A DNA stretch of 64,000 bases from Methylobacterium sp. UNC378MF (GCF_900103195.1 NZ_FMWU01000023.1:1-64000), one strand, 5' to 3'. Counted from the stretch's first letter, positions 45,865 through 55,390 are shown. Notes: generated by a model from the letters alone, not told the origin. A program made the numbers and translations.

Positions 45865-47019
45865 TCAGGCAGCGCGGATCGCGGCCGGATCCGCTACGGA
45901 GATCCGGTCGCGCCCGCCATTCTTGGCGGCATAGAGCGCGGCGTCGGCCCGCTGCATCAACGCCTCGAACGCGATTCCGGGACGAGCCTGCGCGATCCCG
46001 ATGCTGACGCTCACGCGCAGTGCCGGAAGTTCAGGGACCTTGAGCTGCGCGAAGGTCTGACGCAGCTCCTCGGCCCGAGCCAGGGCCTCCGCGGGCGAGA
46101 CACCGGGAAGCAAGCAGGCGAATTCCTCGCCGCCCAGGCGGCCCAGCAGGGCCTCCCTGGGCAGCAGAGTCGTCGCCATGGCACAGAAGCCGACCAGAAC
46201 CGCGTCGCCGACCCCATGACCGTAGCGGTCGTTGACGGCCTTGAAGCGATCGAGGTCGAACAGCAGCAGGGCCGCGTCGCGGTGCGCGCGCATCGCGTCC
46301 TCGGCGGCTGTGGCGAAGGCCCGGCGGTTGCGCACACCGGTCAGCGCGTCGGTGGACGCGGCGATGCGCTGCTCGCGCTCGGCCCGTTCCTTGACCAGCG
46401 CCATGAAGGTGAAGGCGGAGGCGATCGAGAACATCAGGGTGATGAAGCACAGGATCGCCACCCAGGGCGAGGCGAGCGGGCTGAGACCCGGCTGCGGCGG
46501 CGCCAGAAGCGTCGCGGGGATCCGCACGAGATAGAAGGCGCCGTGCAGCGCCAGGATGGTGGCGGCCGCGAACCGGGAGGCGAGCCGCTCAGCGCGGCCG
46601 CGCCAGATCTCCGCGGTCGCGCCGCCGCAATACAGCGCCGCCACCGCCGAGGCGTAGACGATGCGAGCCTCGATCGAGCCGTAGAAGGCCGGGATCAGGC
46701 ATAGGACGCACCATCCGAGCGCGCCGGCCATCGCAACGCCCGCCCGCGGCTCGCGGTGCTCGAAGGAGCGGACACCGCTCCAGATCAGGCCGTAGGCGGC
46801 CAGCACCACGGCGTTGGCGAGGCCAACCGAGACCAGGTCGGGGATCTGGTTGCGCAACGCGAGGCCGGTCGATCCGGCCGCGCCCAATAGATGGGCCGCG
46901 CCCCAGTAGGCCAGCACCGGGGAGTCGGGCGCCTGCCGCCAAGAGGCCATGAACAGCATGCCGACCAGGAAGGTCGTCACCGCGCTGACGACCAGCAGAG
47001 TGGCGGGATCGAGCTGCAC
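45865..47019 (-). CDS. Membrane diguanylate cyclase (GGDEF)
   Basis: A 384-residue protein with about six N-terminal membrane segments (residues 10-215) as sensor and a C-terminal GGDEF domain. The active site is GRLGGEEFACLL and DALTGVRNRRAF starts the domain, so it should make cyclic di-GMP. The inhibitory I-site (RxxD five residues upstream) is replaced by PREA, so product feedback may be absent. The start is GTG at 47019. It lies convergent with the MCP gene. Confidence 0.9.
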   Translation of the reverse strand: MQLDPATLLVVSAVTTFLVGMLFMASWRQAPDSPVLAYWGAAHLLGAAGSTGLALRNQIPDLVSVGLANAVVLAAYGLIWSGVRSFEHREPRAGVAMAGALGWCVLCLIPAFYGSIEARIVYASAVAALYCGGATAEIWRGRAERLASRFAAATILALHGAFYLVRIPATLLAPPQPGLSPLASPWVAILCFITLMFSIASAFTFMALVKERAEREQRIAASTDALTGVRNRRAFATAAEDAMRAHRDAALLLFDLDRFKAVNDRYGHGVGDAVLVGFCAMATTLLPREALLGRLGGEEFACLLPGVSPAEALARAEELRQTFAQLKVPELPALRVSVSIGIAQARPGIAFEALMQRADAALYAAKNGGRDRISVADPAAIRAA

Positions 47020-47493
47020 GGACGACTGTCAATCCTCGACCTGGACGCTGGCGCCGTCCCATCGCCGCAGCGCGCTGCAGCACGACCGAACGACGATTCG
47101 GGATTTATGCCTATACCACTATATTTGGATGGGAGCCACAATAAGCCGGCTTAGAAAGCCTCTACGCTTCCGAAGCGCTAGTACACTTCCATATTTGCCC
47201 GAGGGACGGGATGCACTTCCGGTCCTGTTCAGATAGAGCCTGCGGCGATGATCTCGGCAGGGTAAAGCCCCTGCAGGGGCTTGGAACCTCACGAATGAGC
47301 CAGGCCATCTGCACGTCGACACTTTAAGGCGATTGATCCGGACCGTCCTTCGGCGGCCGGCACGGGCCCTGAATCGAGAACCGCCCGGCGTGCCGGACCT
47401 CGACGCGCCGGTGTCTCTGGCTCGGGGCTCTGTTGTGCGGCGCGTCGCCGTAGGGACGCGCCGCAGCCCGAAACGCGATGACCCGCCTTACCG
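47020..47493. other. Long intergenic region with palindromes
   Basis: No convincing gene is seen in 474 bases. Around 47095-47215 the sequence turns AT-rich (CACTATATTTGG and CTTCCATATTTGCC). Positions 47265-47282 are a perfect 18-base palindrome (AAGCCCCTG/CAGGGGCTT). The promoter of the diguanylate cyclase gene and the end of the synthetase transcript must lie here. Confidence 0.4.
47437..47464 (-). terminator. Hairpin after the Pls/PosA-like gene
   Basis: A perfect 10-base stem (GCGGCGCGTC / GACGCGCCGC) with an 8-base loop, 30 bases past the stop codon on the minus strand. There is no T-run. Confidence 0.4.
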
Positions 47494-50400
47494 TCAGGCG
47501 TGGTGAATTACCGGGACCGCGGGCGCGCCTTCCCACTCGGTATTGGCGGGAATCGACTCGCCCTTCATGACGATGGTGAGCGGGCGCAGCCGGGCGAAAT
47601 CGCCGACCTTGGTGTCGTACAGCACCGTCGAGAACGCCCCCACCGAGACGCCGCGGCCGACGACGACGCGGCCGATCTTCATGATCCGGTCCTCGTAGAG
47701 GTGCGTCTGCAGCGCCGAGACCCGGTTGATCGTGGCGTAATCGCCGATGGTGACACAGTCGAACTCGGTGATGTCGGTGGTGAGCATGCACACGCCCTGG
47801 CCGACCTTCACGCCGAACAGCCGGAGCACCCAGGGGAGGAACGGCGTGCCCTGAAGGTGTTCGAGCAACACCTTGCCGGCGAGCCCCCAATAGGCCACCG
47901 CGATCGCCTCGGTGCGCATCGCCCACCAGGACCACATCGGCTGCATGCCGGGCTTGTAGACGCCCATCAGCAGCCACTTCATGGCGATGACGGCCGAGGA
48001 CTGGATCAGCGCGATGGCGACGCTCGCCGTGATGAAGCTGATGGCCAGCCCCGTCCAGTCCTTCTCCAAGATGGCAGGGTAGAAGTACCAGTCGATCACG
48101 GTGATCGCGAGGGTGATGTAGAGCATCGGCGAGAACGAGGTCGCGAAGGCCTCGAACACGCCGCGGCGGATCTTCGGCCAAGCGCCCGGCTCGTAGGTCT
48201 GGGCGGTCGATCCGAGGTCCACCTTCTGCCGGGCGGGCAGCCGGATCGGCGGCGAGCCGAACCACGTCTCGCCGGGGCTCATGGCGGCGTTCTCGGGCGG
48301 CTTCGACTTGATGCCGATGAGCACGTCGTCGGGGATGACCGCACCCGGCGGCACCACGGCGTCGTTGCCGACGAAGACCCGCGCCCCGGTCCGGGTCGGC
48401 TCCAGATGCATCCAGCCGCGCCGGATCTCCTCCTCGCCATACACCACCTCGTCGGCGACGAAGTTCTTCGCGCCGACCTCGGCGAGGTCGTAGCGCCCGG
48501 CGAGGTTGGTCGAGATCTCGGCGCCGTGGCCCATATCGGCGCCCATCAGCCGGTACCAGGCCCGCATGTAGACGGTCGCGAACAGCGACGAGAGCGTCTC
48601 CAGGGTGACCTCGACCGCGAGGGCCAGCGACCACTTCCGCAGATAGAACAGGGAATGGACCGAGTAGGTGCCGGAGCGCGTCCGCGGCAGCACGATCCAG
48701 CGGATGCCGGCGATCAGGAGCACCGTGCCGGCGGTCATCAGCATGGCGGTCGGCCAAGTGAGGATCGGCAGGTACCAGTGGTAATCGATATCGGTGATGT
48801 CGGAGAGCGAATCCGAGATCTGGTCGAAGATGAAGAACGCCGGGAAGATCGGCAGCAGGCCGACCGCGGGGATCGCGCCGAGCAGCACGATATAGGCCGC
48901 CATGAAGGCCGTGCGGCGCGCGAAGGAGGCCTCGGCGGGCGCGGGCAGGTCCGACGGATCGGCCATCCCGACCTTGCGACCGGGTGAACCGTCCCAGCGC
49001 TCGGCCGCGCCCACGCGCGTGCCCGTGGGGATCGTGGTGAGGTCGGCGATCTCCGCCTGCGGCCCGATCACCGCGTCGTGGCTGATCACGCAGGAGGTCC
49101 CGACCGCCGCGTCCGCGCCGATCTCGACCGTGCCGATGACCAGCTCGTTGCCGACGATCTCGGCATTGGCGATGACGAGGCGGCCGCCCAGGGAGGCGCC
49201 GTCCCCGATGGTCAGGAGGTCGGGTGCGCCGATCTCGATGTCGGAGATCAGGGTGTCGCGGCCGACCCTGGCGCCCATGAGCCGCAGGTAGATGGCGATG
49301 GCCGGCGAGCCCTGGAGCCATTTCACGTGGACGAGGGGCGCCAGCCGCTGCGCGAGCCACCAGCGATAATAATAGGCGCCCCAGAGCGGGTACCGGCCCG
49401 GTCTGGTCCGGCCGAGGATCAGCCACTTGCCGGCCACCGCCGCCACCGCGGTCACGCCGTTGATCGCCACGTAGACGAGGAGCAGCACACCGAGTTCGGC
49501 GAAGAAGCTGAGGCCGCCGCCCGTGAGTAGCAGGTAGGTCACGAACATGCCGAGCCATTGCGCGGTGGCCAGCGCGATCACGAAGGGCAGCGCCACGAGC
49601 TGCCCGAGGCCGCACAAAGCCCGGCGCAGCAGCGGCGGCGGCGCGAAGCTCAGGTCGCGGGTCGCGGCCCCGGCACCCATCCCGCCCGTGCGGGCGATCA
49701 GCGCATCGGCCATCGCCCGCATGGTGCGCAGGGCATAGACGTCCGGCAGGGTGATGCCGGCGAGCGGCGGGTTCTCGCGCACCGCCGAGACGAAGCGGGC
49801 GGCCAGCAGGGAGTGGCCGCCGAGATCGGCGAAGAAGTCGCCCTCGAGGGCGATCGGCTGGTTGCCGAAGATCTGCTTGGCGGCGGCGACGAGGGCCGCC
49901 TCGGTCTCGTTGGCGGGCGGCTCCTGCTCGCCGTCGGCGGCGACGACCGTGAGCGGGGCGATCTTCAGCGCCTTGCGGTCGACCTTGCCGGAGGTCAGCC
50001 GGGGGAGCGTCTCGGCCACCTCGAAATGGCCGGGCACCATGTAGGGCGGCATCTGCCCGGCGAGCGTCCGGCGCAGGGCGGGGGCATCGATGGCGCGACC
50101 GCGCTCCGGGATCAGGAAGGCGACGAGGCGGTCGACCCCGTCGTCGTTCCGGAGCACGACGGCGGCCTGGTTGATGTCGGGCACCGCGCGGATCCGCGAC
50201 TCGATCTCGCCGAGCTCCACGCGGAAGCCGCGGATCTTCACCTGATCGTCGATGCGGCCGTGGAACACGATCCGCCCGGCGGCGTCGAGGGAGACCGCGT
50301 CGCCCGAGCGGTAGAGCACCGGATCGGTCCCGTCCGAGGCGAAGGGATTGGCGATGAACTTCTCCGCCGTCAGTTCCGGACGGGCGAGGTAGCCCCGCGC

Positions 50401-51564
50401 CACGCCGGGACCGCCGATCAGCAATTCGCCCTGCTGGTCGCGGCCGAGCAGGGAAAGGTCCTCGCCGGCGACGTAGACGGAGTAGTTCGGGATCGGGCCG
50501 CCGATGGTCACCGGCTCGCCGGGCCGCATCTCGGCCGCGGTCGCCACCACGGTGGCCTCCGTGGGCCCGTAGGTGTTGAACAGCTGCCGTCCGCCCGTCG
50601 CCCAGCGGGCGATCAGCGGCTCGGGCAGCGCCTCGCCGCCGAGCAGGACCAGGCGGACCCGCGGCAGGTCGCCGGTGATCATCGCCAGCAGCGTCGGGAC
50701 GGTGTCGAGCACCGTGATGCCCTCGGCCTCCAGGATGCCCGGCAGCGATTCCAGGTCGCCCATCATGGCCGGGCTCGCCACGAACAGGGTCGCGCCCACG
50801 AGGTAGGGGACCCAGATCTCCTCCATCGAGAGGTCGAAGGCCACCGAGGCGCCCTGGAAGACCACGTCGTCGGCGCGCATCCCGTAGAGCGCGTTCCCGG
50901 ACCGCAGGAAGTGGCAGATATTGGCGTGGCTGATGACGATGCCCTTGGGCACGCCGGTCGAGCCCGAGGTGTAGATCAGGTAGGCGGGATGCTCGGGCGT
51001 CAGCCCGGCCGCGCGCGGGTCCGGCACCGGCGCGCCGGCCGGCGTCCCGGCATCGAGATCCGCCGGCGTCAGGGCGGGCGCCGCATCGGGCGCGGTCGGG
51101 ACGAGCGCCGGGGAGACCAGGAGCGCCTTGGCATTCGCATCCGTGAGGCAGACCCCGACCCGGTCGGCCGGCGCCTCGGCGTCGAAGGGCAGCCAGGCCG
51201 CCCCCGACATCGTGATGCCGATCTGCGCCACGAGGAGGTCCGGGCCCCGGGCCATCCAGAGGCCGACGACGTCGCCGGGCCCGATGCCGCGATGGGCGAG
51301 GCCCGCGGCGATCCGGCCGGCCCGCGCGGCGACCTCCGCGTAGGTCAGGTGCGGGTGGACGCCCCCGGCGGCCACGCGCGCGCCGTCGACGAGGCAGGGA
51401 TGGTCGGGCCGGGAAGCGGCCGAATGCAGGAAGATCTCGGCCAGGACTTCGTCGCGGATCAGGTCCGGCCGGTGGTCGCCGCGCAGGATCGCCGCCGCAT
51501 CCCCGCGCGGCGCGCGCTCCCCGGCCGCCGGGCCGGGCCGGGTCTTCTCGGCGACGTCGCTCAT
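47494..51564 (-). CDS. Pls/PosA-like non-ribosomal peptide synthetase with membrane and beta-helix domains
   Basis: A 1356-residue protein. An adenylation domain (about 35-540) carries core motifs YTSGSTGVPKG (198-208), NTYGPTE, YRSGDAV, GRIDDQVKIRGFRVELGEIE and LTSGKVDRKAL. A carrier domain follows with phosphopantetheine Ser585 (LGGHSLL). The rest has several membrane helices between left-handed beta-helix repeats, the Pls/PosA terminal region; no condensation or thioesterase domain is present. Aligned by eye to GrsA, the pocket reads D244, L245, E248, D287, L307, G309, T331, V339, V340, K527. Glu at the third and Asp at the fourth place fit a basic amino acid such as Lys. Family members such as epsilon-poly-lysine synthetase make homopolymers, but the product here is unproven. 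Confidence 0.88.
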   Translation of the reverse strand: MSDVAEKTRPGPAAGERAPRGDAAAILRGDHRPDLIRDEVLAEIFLHSAASRPDHPCLVDGARVAAGGVHPHLTYAEVAARAGRIAAGLAHRGIGPGDVVGLWMARGPDLLVAQIGITMSGAAWLPFDAEAPADRVGVCLTDANAKALLVSPALVPTAPDAAPALTPADLDAGTPAGAPVPDPRAAGLTPEHPAYLIYTSGSTGVPKGIVISHANICHFLRSGNALYGMRADDVVFQGASVAFDLSMEEIWVPYLVGATLFVASPAMMGDLESLPGILEAEGITVLDTVPTLLAMITGDLPRVRLVLLGGEALPEPLIARWATGGRQLFNTYGPTEATVVATAAEMRPGEPVTIGGPIPNYSVYVAGEDLSLLGRDQQGELLIGGPGVARGYLARPELTAEKFIANPFASDGTDPVLYRSGDAVSLDAAGRIVFHGRIDDQVKIRGFRVELGEIESRIRAVPDINQAAVVLRNDDGVDRLVAFLIPERGRAIDAPALRRTLAGQMPPYMVPGHFEVAETLPRLTSGKVDRKALKIAPLTVVAADGEQEPPANETEAALVAAAKQIFGNQPIALEGDFFADLGGHSLLAARFVSAVRENPPLAGITLPDVYALRTMRAMADALIARTGGMGAGAATRDLSFAPPPLLRRALCGLGQLVALPFVIALATAQWLGMFVTYLLLTGGGLSFFAELGVLLLVYVAINGVTAVAAVAGKWLILGRTRPGRYPLWGAYYYRWWLAQRLAPLVHVKWLQGSPAIAIYLRLMGARVGRDTLISDIEIGAPDLLTIGDGASLGGRLVIANAEIVGNELVIGTVEIGADAAVGTSCVISHDAVIGPQAEIADLTTIPTGTRVGAAERWDGSPGRKVGMADPSDLPAPAEASFARRTAFMAAYIVLLGAIPAVGLLPIFPAFFIFDQISDSLSDITDIDYHWYLPILTWPTAMLMTAGTVLLIAGIRWIVLPRTRSGTYSVHSLFYLRKWSLALAVEVTLETLSSLFATVYMRAWYRLMGADMGHGAEISTNLAGRYDLAEVGAKNFVADEVVYGEEEIRRGWMHLEPTRTGARVFVGNDAVVPPGAVIPDDVLIGIKSKPPENAAMSPGETWFGSPPIRLPARQKVDLGSTAQTYEPGAWPKIRRGVFEAFATSFSPMLYITLAITVIDWYFYPAILEKDWTGLAISFITASVAIALIQSSAVIAMKWLLMGVYKPGMQPMWSWWAMRTEAIAVAYWGLAGKVLLEHLQGTPFLPWVLRLFGVKVGQGVCMLTTDITEFDCVTIGDYATINRVSALQTHLYEDRIMKIGRVVVGRGVSVGAFSTVLYDTKVGDFARLRPLTIVMKGESIPANTEWEGAPAVPVIHHA

Positions 51565-51672
51565 CCGCTGCTCCGCTGGCCGCCCGCTCGGGCCGGCGCC
51601 TACCGTGGCCGCCCTATAGCCTGCCGATCATGCCGTTATCGAGGCGGCTTTGCACTGCGCCGGCGCACGGGA

Positions 51673-52269
51673 TCAAGCCCAGCGCCAGCCGCCGGGCTCG
51701 AGGATCAGCACCTCGCCCTGGCGGATGCCGAGGCGGGGCGCGGCGTAGATGTCGAGATGGCCGAGGGCCACCAGGGCCGCCCGCGCGACGCCGCCATGGG
51801 CGACGACGACCGTGTCCCTGTCGAGGCCCGCGATCATCGGGCCGACGCGCTCGACCAGGGCGGCATAGCTCTCGCCACCCTGGCCGGGCGGCCGGTAATG
51901 CCAGCGATCCCGGTCGCGGCCGGCCGCCCCGGCCGGGTCGCGGCGGCGGATCTCAGCCCAGGTGGAGCCTTCCCAGCTGCCGAAGCCGATCTCCCGCAGC
52001 CGGGGATCGATGCGGTAGCCGTCCGGGTCCAGGCCGAGGGCGCCCCGCAGGATCTCCATGGTCCGCCGGGTGCGCTTGAGCGGGCTCGCGACGAAATCGG
52101 CCTCCGCCAGGGTCGGGCCGGCCGCGGCGGCGAGGCGCTCCGCGACGGCGGCCGCCTGTGTCTCGCCCTGGCTGTTGAGATCGGTGTCGCGGCTACCCTG
52201 AAGGCGTCCCTCGGCGTTCCAGGCTGTCTGGCCGTGCCGGATGAAGTAGATCGTACCCAACCGTCTCAA
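51673..52269 (-). CDS. Histidine phosphatase family protein
   Basis: A phosphoglycerate-mutase-like fold of about 198 residues. The phosphohistidine is in YFIRHGQTAWN, then LQGSRDTDLN, the SPLKRTRRT Arg motif, Glu in GFGSWEG and the second His in VVAHGGVARA. Substrates vary (phosphosugars, cobalamin precursors, nucleotides). TTG starts at 52269 (preceded by GGACGGGG) and 52260 are the candidates. It lies upstream of and on the same strand as the Pls/PosA gene and is divergent from PPK2. Confidence 0.85.
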   Translation of the reverse strand: MRRLGTIYFIRHGQTAWNAEGRLQGSRDTDLNSQGETQAAAVAERLAAAAGPTLAEADFVASPLKRTRRTMEILRGALGLDPDGYRIDPRLREIGFGSWEGSTWAEIRRRDPAGAAGRDRDRWHYRPPGQGGESYAALVERVGPMIAGLDRDTVVVAHGGVARAALVALGHLDIYAAPRLGIRQGEVLILEPGGWRWA

Positions 52270-52356
52270 CCCCGTCCTGCGCAGGCATCCGGAACGGCCT
52301 GGATCGCCGGCCGTTCTCGCCGTCGGTCGGCTATATCCGGAACCAGGTCCTGCCCC

Positions 52357-53349
52357 ATGTCCAAGAAGCACGGCAAGCATCAACGCGGCCACAAACGCGG
52401 TGACGGCATGACAGGCGAGGCCGATCTGCATGGTCCCACGGTGGATCACCGCCCGTCCACGGCCCGCTGGGCCGACAGCGTCGACACGCTGGCCCTGTCC
52501 GCCCCGTCGGCTCTGGGCCATCACAGGCCGGTCCCGATCCGCGCCGCGCCGGGCATCGTGACGGTGGCGCCGGGCGCCGCCTTCGACCTCGGAACGGTGG
52601 ATCCCGACGACGACGGCGGCCTCGACAAGGACTGGGCGAAGGACGCCCTCGCCACGGAGCGCGAGCGCATCGTCGCGCTCCAGGAACGCCTCTACGCCGA
52701 GCGCGCCCGCAGCCTGCTTCTCGTCTTCCAGGCCATCGATACCGGCGGCAAGGACGGCACGATCCGCTCGGTCCTCAAGGGCGTGAACCCGCAGGGCTGC
52801 ACGGTGGCCTCGTTCAAGGTGCCCTCGAGCGAGGAGCTCGATCACGACTTCCTGTGGCGCTACCATGCCCGGGTGCCGGGGCGCGGCCTGATCGGGGTCT
52901 TCAACCGCAGCCACTACGAGGACGTGCTCGTGGTGCGGGTGAAGGGCCTCGTGCCGGACGCGGTCTGGCAGAGCCGCTACGGCCGGATCAACGACTTCGA
53001 GCGCCTGCTCACGGAATCCGGCACGACGGTCGTCAAGTTCTTCCTGCACATCTCGAAGGCGGAGCAGAAGAAGCGCCTGGAGGCCCGGATCGCCGACCCG
53101 GAGAAGCACTGGAAATTCGATCCGGCCGATCTGGTCGAGCGGAAATCCTGGGATTCCTATCAGCAGGCCTTCGCGGACGCCCTCGGCCGCTGCTCGACGC
53201 CCCATGCGCCGTGGCTGGTGGTGCCGGCCAACCACAAGTGGTTCCGCAACTACGTGATCGCCCGGACCGTGGCGGATACGCTCGAAGCCATGGACCCGCG
53301 ATTCCCCGAGGCCGCCAAAGGCATCGCGGATCTGACGGTGCCCGACTGA
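52357..53349 (+). CDS. Polyphosphate kinase 2
   Basis: A 330-residue PPK2 (class I-like) that uses polyphosphate to phosphorylate nucleoside diphosphates, or the reverse. The P-loop-like motif is AIDTGGKDGTIRSVLKG, followed by FNRSHYEDVLVVRV (lid) and KFFLHISKAEQKKRLEARI. The N-terminal 75 residues are basic and low in motifs. The ATG at 52357 is one option; other in-frame starts are possible. The ATPase gene follows 16 bases after the stop, so the two are probably one operon. Confidence 0.9.
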   Translation: MSKKHGKHQRGHKRGDGMTGEADLHGPTVDHRPSTARWADSVDTLALSAPSALGHHRPVPIRAAPGIVTVAPGAAFDLGTVDPDDDGGLDKDWAKDALATERERIVALQERLYAERARSLLLVFQAIDTGGKDGTIRSVLKGVNPQGCTVASFKVPSSEELDHDFLWRYHARVPGRGLIGVFNRSHYEDVLVVRVKGLVPDAVWQSRYGRINDFERLLTESGTTVVKFFLHISKAEQKKRLEARIADPEKHWKFDPADLVERKSWDSYQQAFADALGRCSTPHAPWLVVPANHKWFRNYVIARTVADTLEAMDPRFPEAAKGIADLTVPD

Positions 53350-53365
53350 GGCAGGGGAGCACGCG

Positions 53366-54520
53366 ATGCTGGTGGTTCGGGAGATCGCGGTCTCGGGCTA
53401 CCGGTCGCTGCGGCGGATCAGCGTCCCGGTCGATCCGTTGTCGGTCTTCGTCGGGGGCAACGGCACGGGGAAGACCAACCTCTACCGGTCGCTCGAATTG
53501 CTGCAGGCGGCGGCCCGGGGCACGCTCACGCGCGATCTGGCCGCGGAGGGCGGCATGGATTCGGCCCTCTGGGCCGGCCGCCGCCGGCAGGGCGAGACCG
53601 CCCGGATCTGCCTGTCGGCCACCCTGCGCCACGACGCCACCGCCCAGGACTTCGTCTACGCGGTGGAGATCGGGCTGGTGGAGCAAAGCGGGGGCAAGAC
53701 CGTCGGGGCCGCCTTCCTGCTGGAGCCACAGATCAAGACCGAGCGCCTGACGGTCCGCACCCGAGGCCGCACGGCGGTGATCCTCGACCGCGACCGGCGC
53801 ACCGGCTTCGTCCGCGACGATGCCGGCCGCAAGCGCTCCCTCGGCCACGACCTGCTGCCGACCGAGACCGCGCTGGGCAGCCTCCTCGACGCCACGGGGC
53901 ATCCCGAGATCGCCCTCGTCCGCCTCGCCCTGGCGGGGTGGCGCTTCCACCATGATTTCCGGACGGATGCCGAGTCGCCCCTGCGCCGGCCCTGCCTCGC
54001 GGTGACGACGCCGACCCTCGCCTCCGACGGCTCGGACCTGGCCGCCGTCTTCGCCACCCTGGCGCATATCCGGCAGGACACCGCCGAGATCGACGACGCC
54101 GTCGACGGAGCCTTCCCGGGCGCCGGGCTCGTGATCCCGAGACCCAGCCGTCACGCCAGCTTCGGCCTGCGATTCCCCGACTTCCCGGCCCGGATCTTCG
54201 ATCCGCCGGAATTGTCGGACGGCACCCTGCGCTACCTCGCCCTGGCCGGTGCCCTGCTCGGCTACCGGCTGCCGCCGTTCATCGCGTTAAACGAGCCCGA
54301 GACCAGCCTCCATCCCGATCTCATGGACCCGCTGGCGCGGCTGATCGCCCGGGCGGCGCAGCGCACGCAGGTCTGGCTCGTCACGCATTCGGAGCGGCTC
54401 GCGGCGCGAATCGCCGAGCACGGGAGCGTTCGGCCGCGGATCGTCATCAAGCGCGACGGCGAGACCTGGATCGACGGGCTCAAGCGCTCGGGGGAATTCG
54501 CCGAGGCGGACGAGGATTGA
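53366..54520 (+). CDS. AAA-family ATPase (COG4637-like)
   Basis: A 384-residue ABC/SMC-like ATPase without a visible coiled-coil. The Walker A is FVGGNGTGKTNLYR (about 28-41), the ABC-type signature is DGTLRYLALAGALLG and Walker B is FIALNEPETSLHPDLM, followed by the H-loop LVTHSERLA. COG4637-type proteins are widespread with no settled role; some relatives act in DNA repair or defence. It starts at an ATG with GGGGAG upstream and lies 16 bases after PPK2. Confidence 0.85.
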   Translation: MLVVREIAVSGYRSLRRISVPVDPLSVFVGGNGTGKTNLYRSLELLQAAARGTLTRDLAAEGGMDSALWAGRRRQGETARICLSATLRHDATAQDFVYAVEIGLVEQSGGKTVGAAFLLEPQIKTERLTVRTRGRTAVILDRDRRTGFVRDDAGRKRSLGHDLLPTETALGSLLDATGHPEIALVRLALAGWRFHHDFRTDAESPLRRPCLAVTTPTLASDGSDLAAVFATLAHIRQDTAEIDDAVDGAFPGAGLVIPRPSRHASFGLRFPDFPARIFDPPELSDGTLRYLALAGALLGYRLPPFIALNEPETSLHPDLMDPLARLIARAAQRTQVWLVTHSERLAARIAEHGSVRPRIVIKRDGETWIDGLKRSGEFAEADED

Positions 54521-54565
54521 GCCCGGCCCGCCCGGGTCGTTCGCGCAGCGACGCGGCGGCGCGAC

Positions 54566-55390
54566 TCAATCCTTGTCGAGGGTAAGGTCCGGCGCGTCGG
54601 GATTCTTCATGCCGACGACGTGGTAGCCGGCATCCACGTGGAGGATCTCGCCGGTCATGCCGGCCGCCATGTCGGAGACGAGGTAGGATGCGGTCTCACC
54701 GACCTCCCCGATGGTCACGGTCCGCCGCAGGGGCGCGTTGTACTCGTTCCACTTCAGGATGTAGCGGAAATCGCCGATCCCGGAGGCGGCGAGCGTCTTG
54801 ATCGGGCCGGCCGAGATCGCATTGACCCGGATGTTCTTCGGGCCGAGATCGGCCGCGAGGTAGCGCACCGACGCCTCGAGCGCCGCCTTGGCCACGCCCA
54901 TCACGTTGTAGTGCGGCATCCACTTCTCGGCGCCGTAATAGGTCAGCGTCACGAGGGAGCCACCCGGGCGCATGATCTTCTCGGCGCGCTGGGCCACGGC
55001 GGTGAACGAGTAGCACGAGACGAGGAGCGACTTGGTGAAGTTGTCCTCGGAGGTCTCGATGTAGCGGCCGGTCAGCTCGTCCTTGTCGGAGAAGGCGACG
55101 CAGTGGACGACGAAGTCGATGCCCTCGGGGAAGACCCTCGCGGCCTCCGCGAAGACCGCGTCGATCGTCGCCGACTCGGTGACGTCGCAATGCCCGATGA
55201 CGTGGGCGTCGAGTTCCTTGGCCAGGGGCTCGACGCGCTTGCGCAGAGCGTCGCCCTGATAGGTGAAGGCCAGTTCCGCCCCGTGGGCGCGGGCACTGCG
55301 GGCGATGCCCCAGGCGATCGAGCGGTTGTTGGCGACCCCGAGGACGATGCCCCGCTTGCCCGCCAGAAGGCCCTGCCCGTGTTCCGCCAT
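54566..55390 (-). CDS. fabI: Enoyl-[acyl-carrier-protein] reductase (NADH)
   Basis: A 274-residue short-chain dehydrogenase that makes the last reduction of each fatty-acid elongation cycle. The cofactor motif is GVANNRSIAWGIA, and the catalytic Tyr-x6-Lys is in YNVMGVAKAAL. The substrate-binding loop TLAASGI and the end DVDAGYHV are typical. The ATG at 55390 gives the usual N-terminus. It is convergent with the ATPase gene. Confidence 0.95.
   Translation of the reverse strand: MAEHGQGLLAGKRGIVLGVANNRSIAWGIARSARAHGAELAFTYQGDALRKRVEPLAKELDAHVIGHCDVTESATIDAVFAEAARVFPEGIDFVVHCVAFSDKDELTGRYIETSEDNFTKSLLVSCYSFTAVAQRAEKIMRPGGSLVTLTYYGAEKWMPHYNVMGVAKAALEASVRYLAADLGPKNIRVNAISAGPIKTLAASGIGDFRYILKWNEYNAPLRRTVTIGEVGETASYLVSDMAAGMTGEILHVDAGYHVVGMKNPDAPDLTLDKD

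Noticed and set aside
47119-47322. Small minus-strand frame in the gap before the Pls/PosA gene
   Set aside because: It has no ribosome site and no domain, and the composition follows the local base content.
49558-52356. Long plus-strand frame running into PPK2
   Set aside because: It is the antisense of the Pls/PosA-like and phosphatase genes. The PPK2 domain begins only after 52357; the upstream part is not protein-like.
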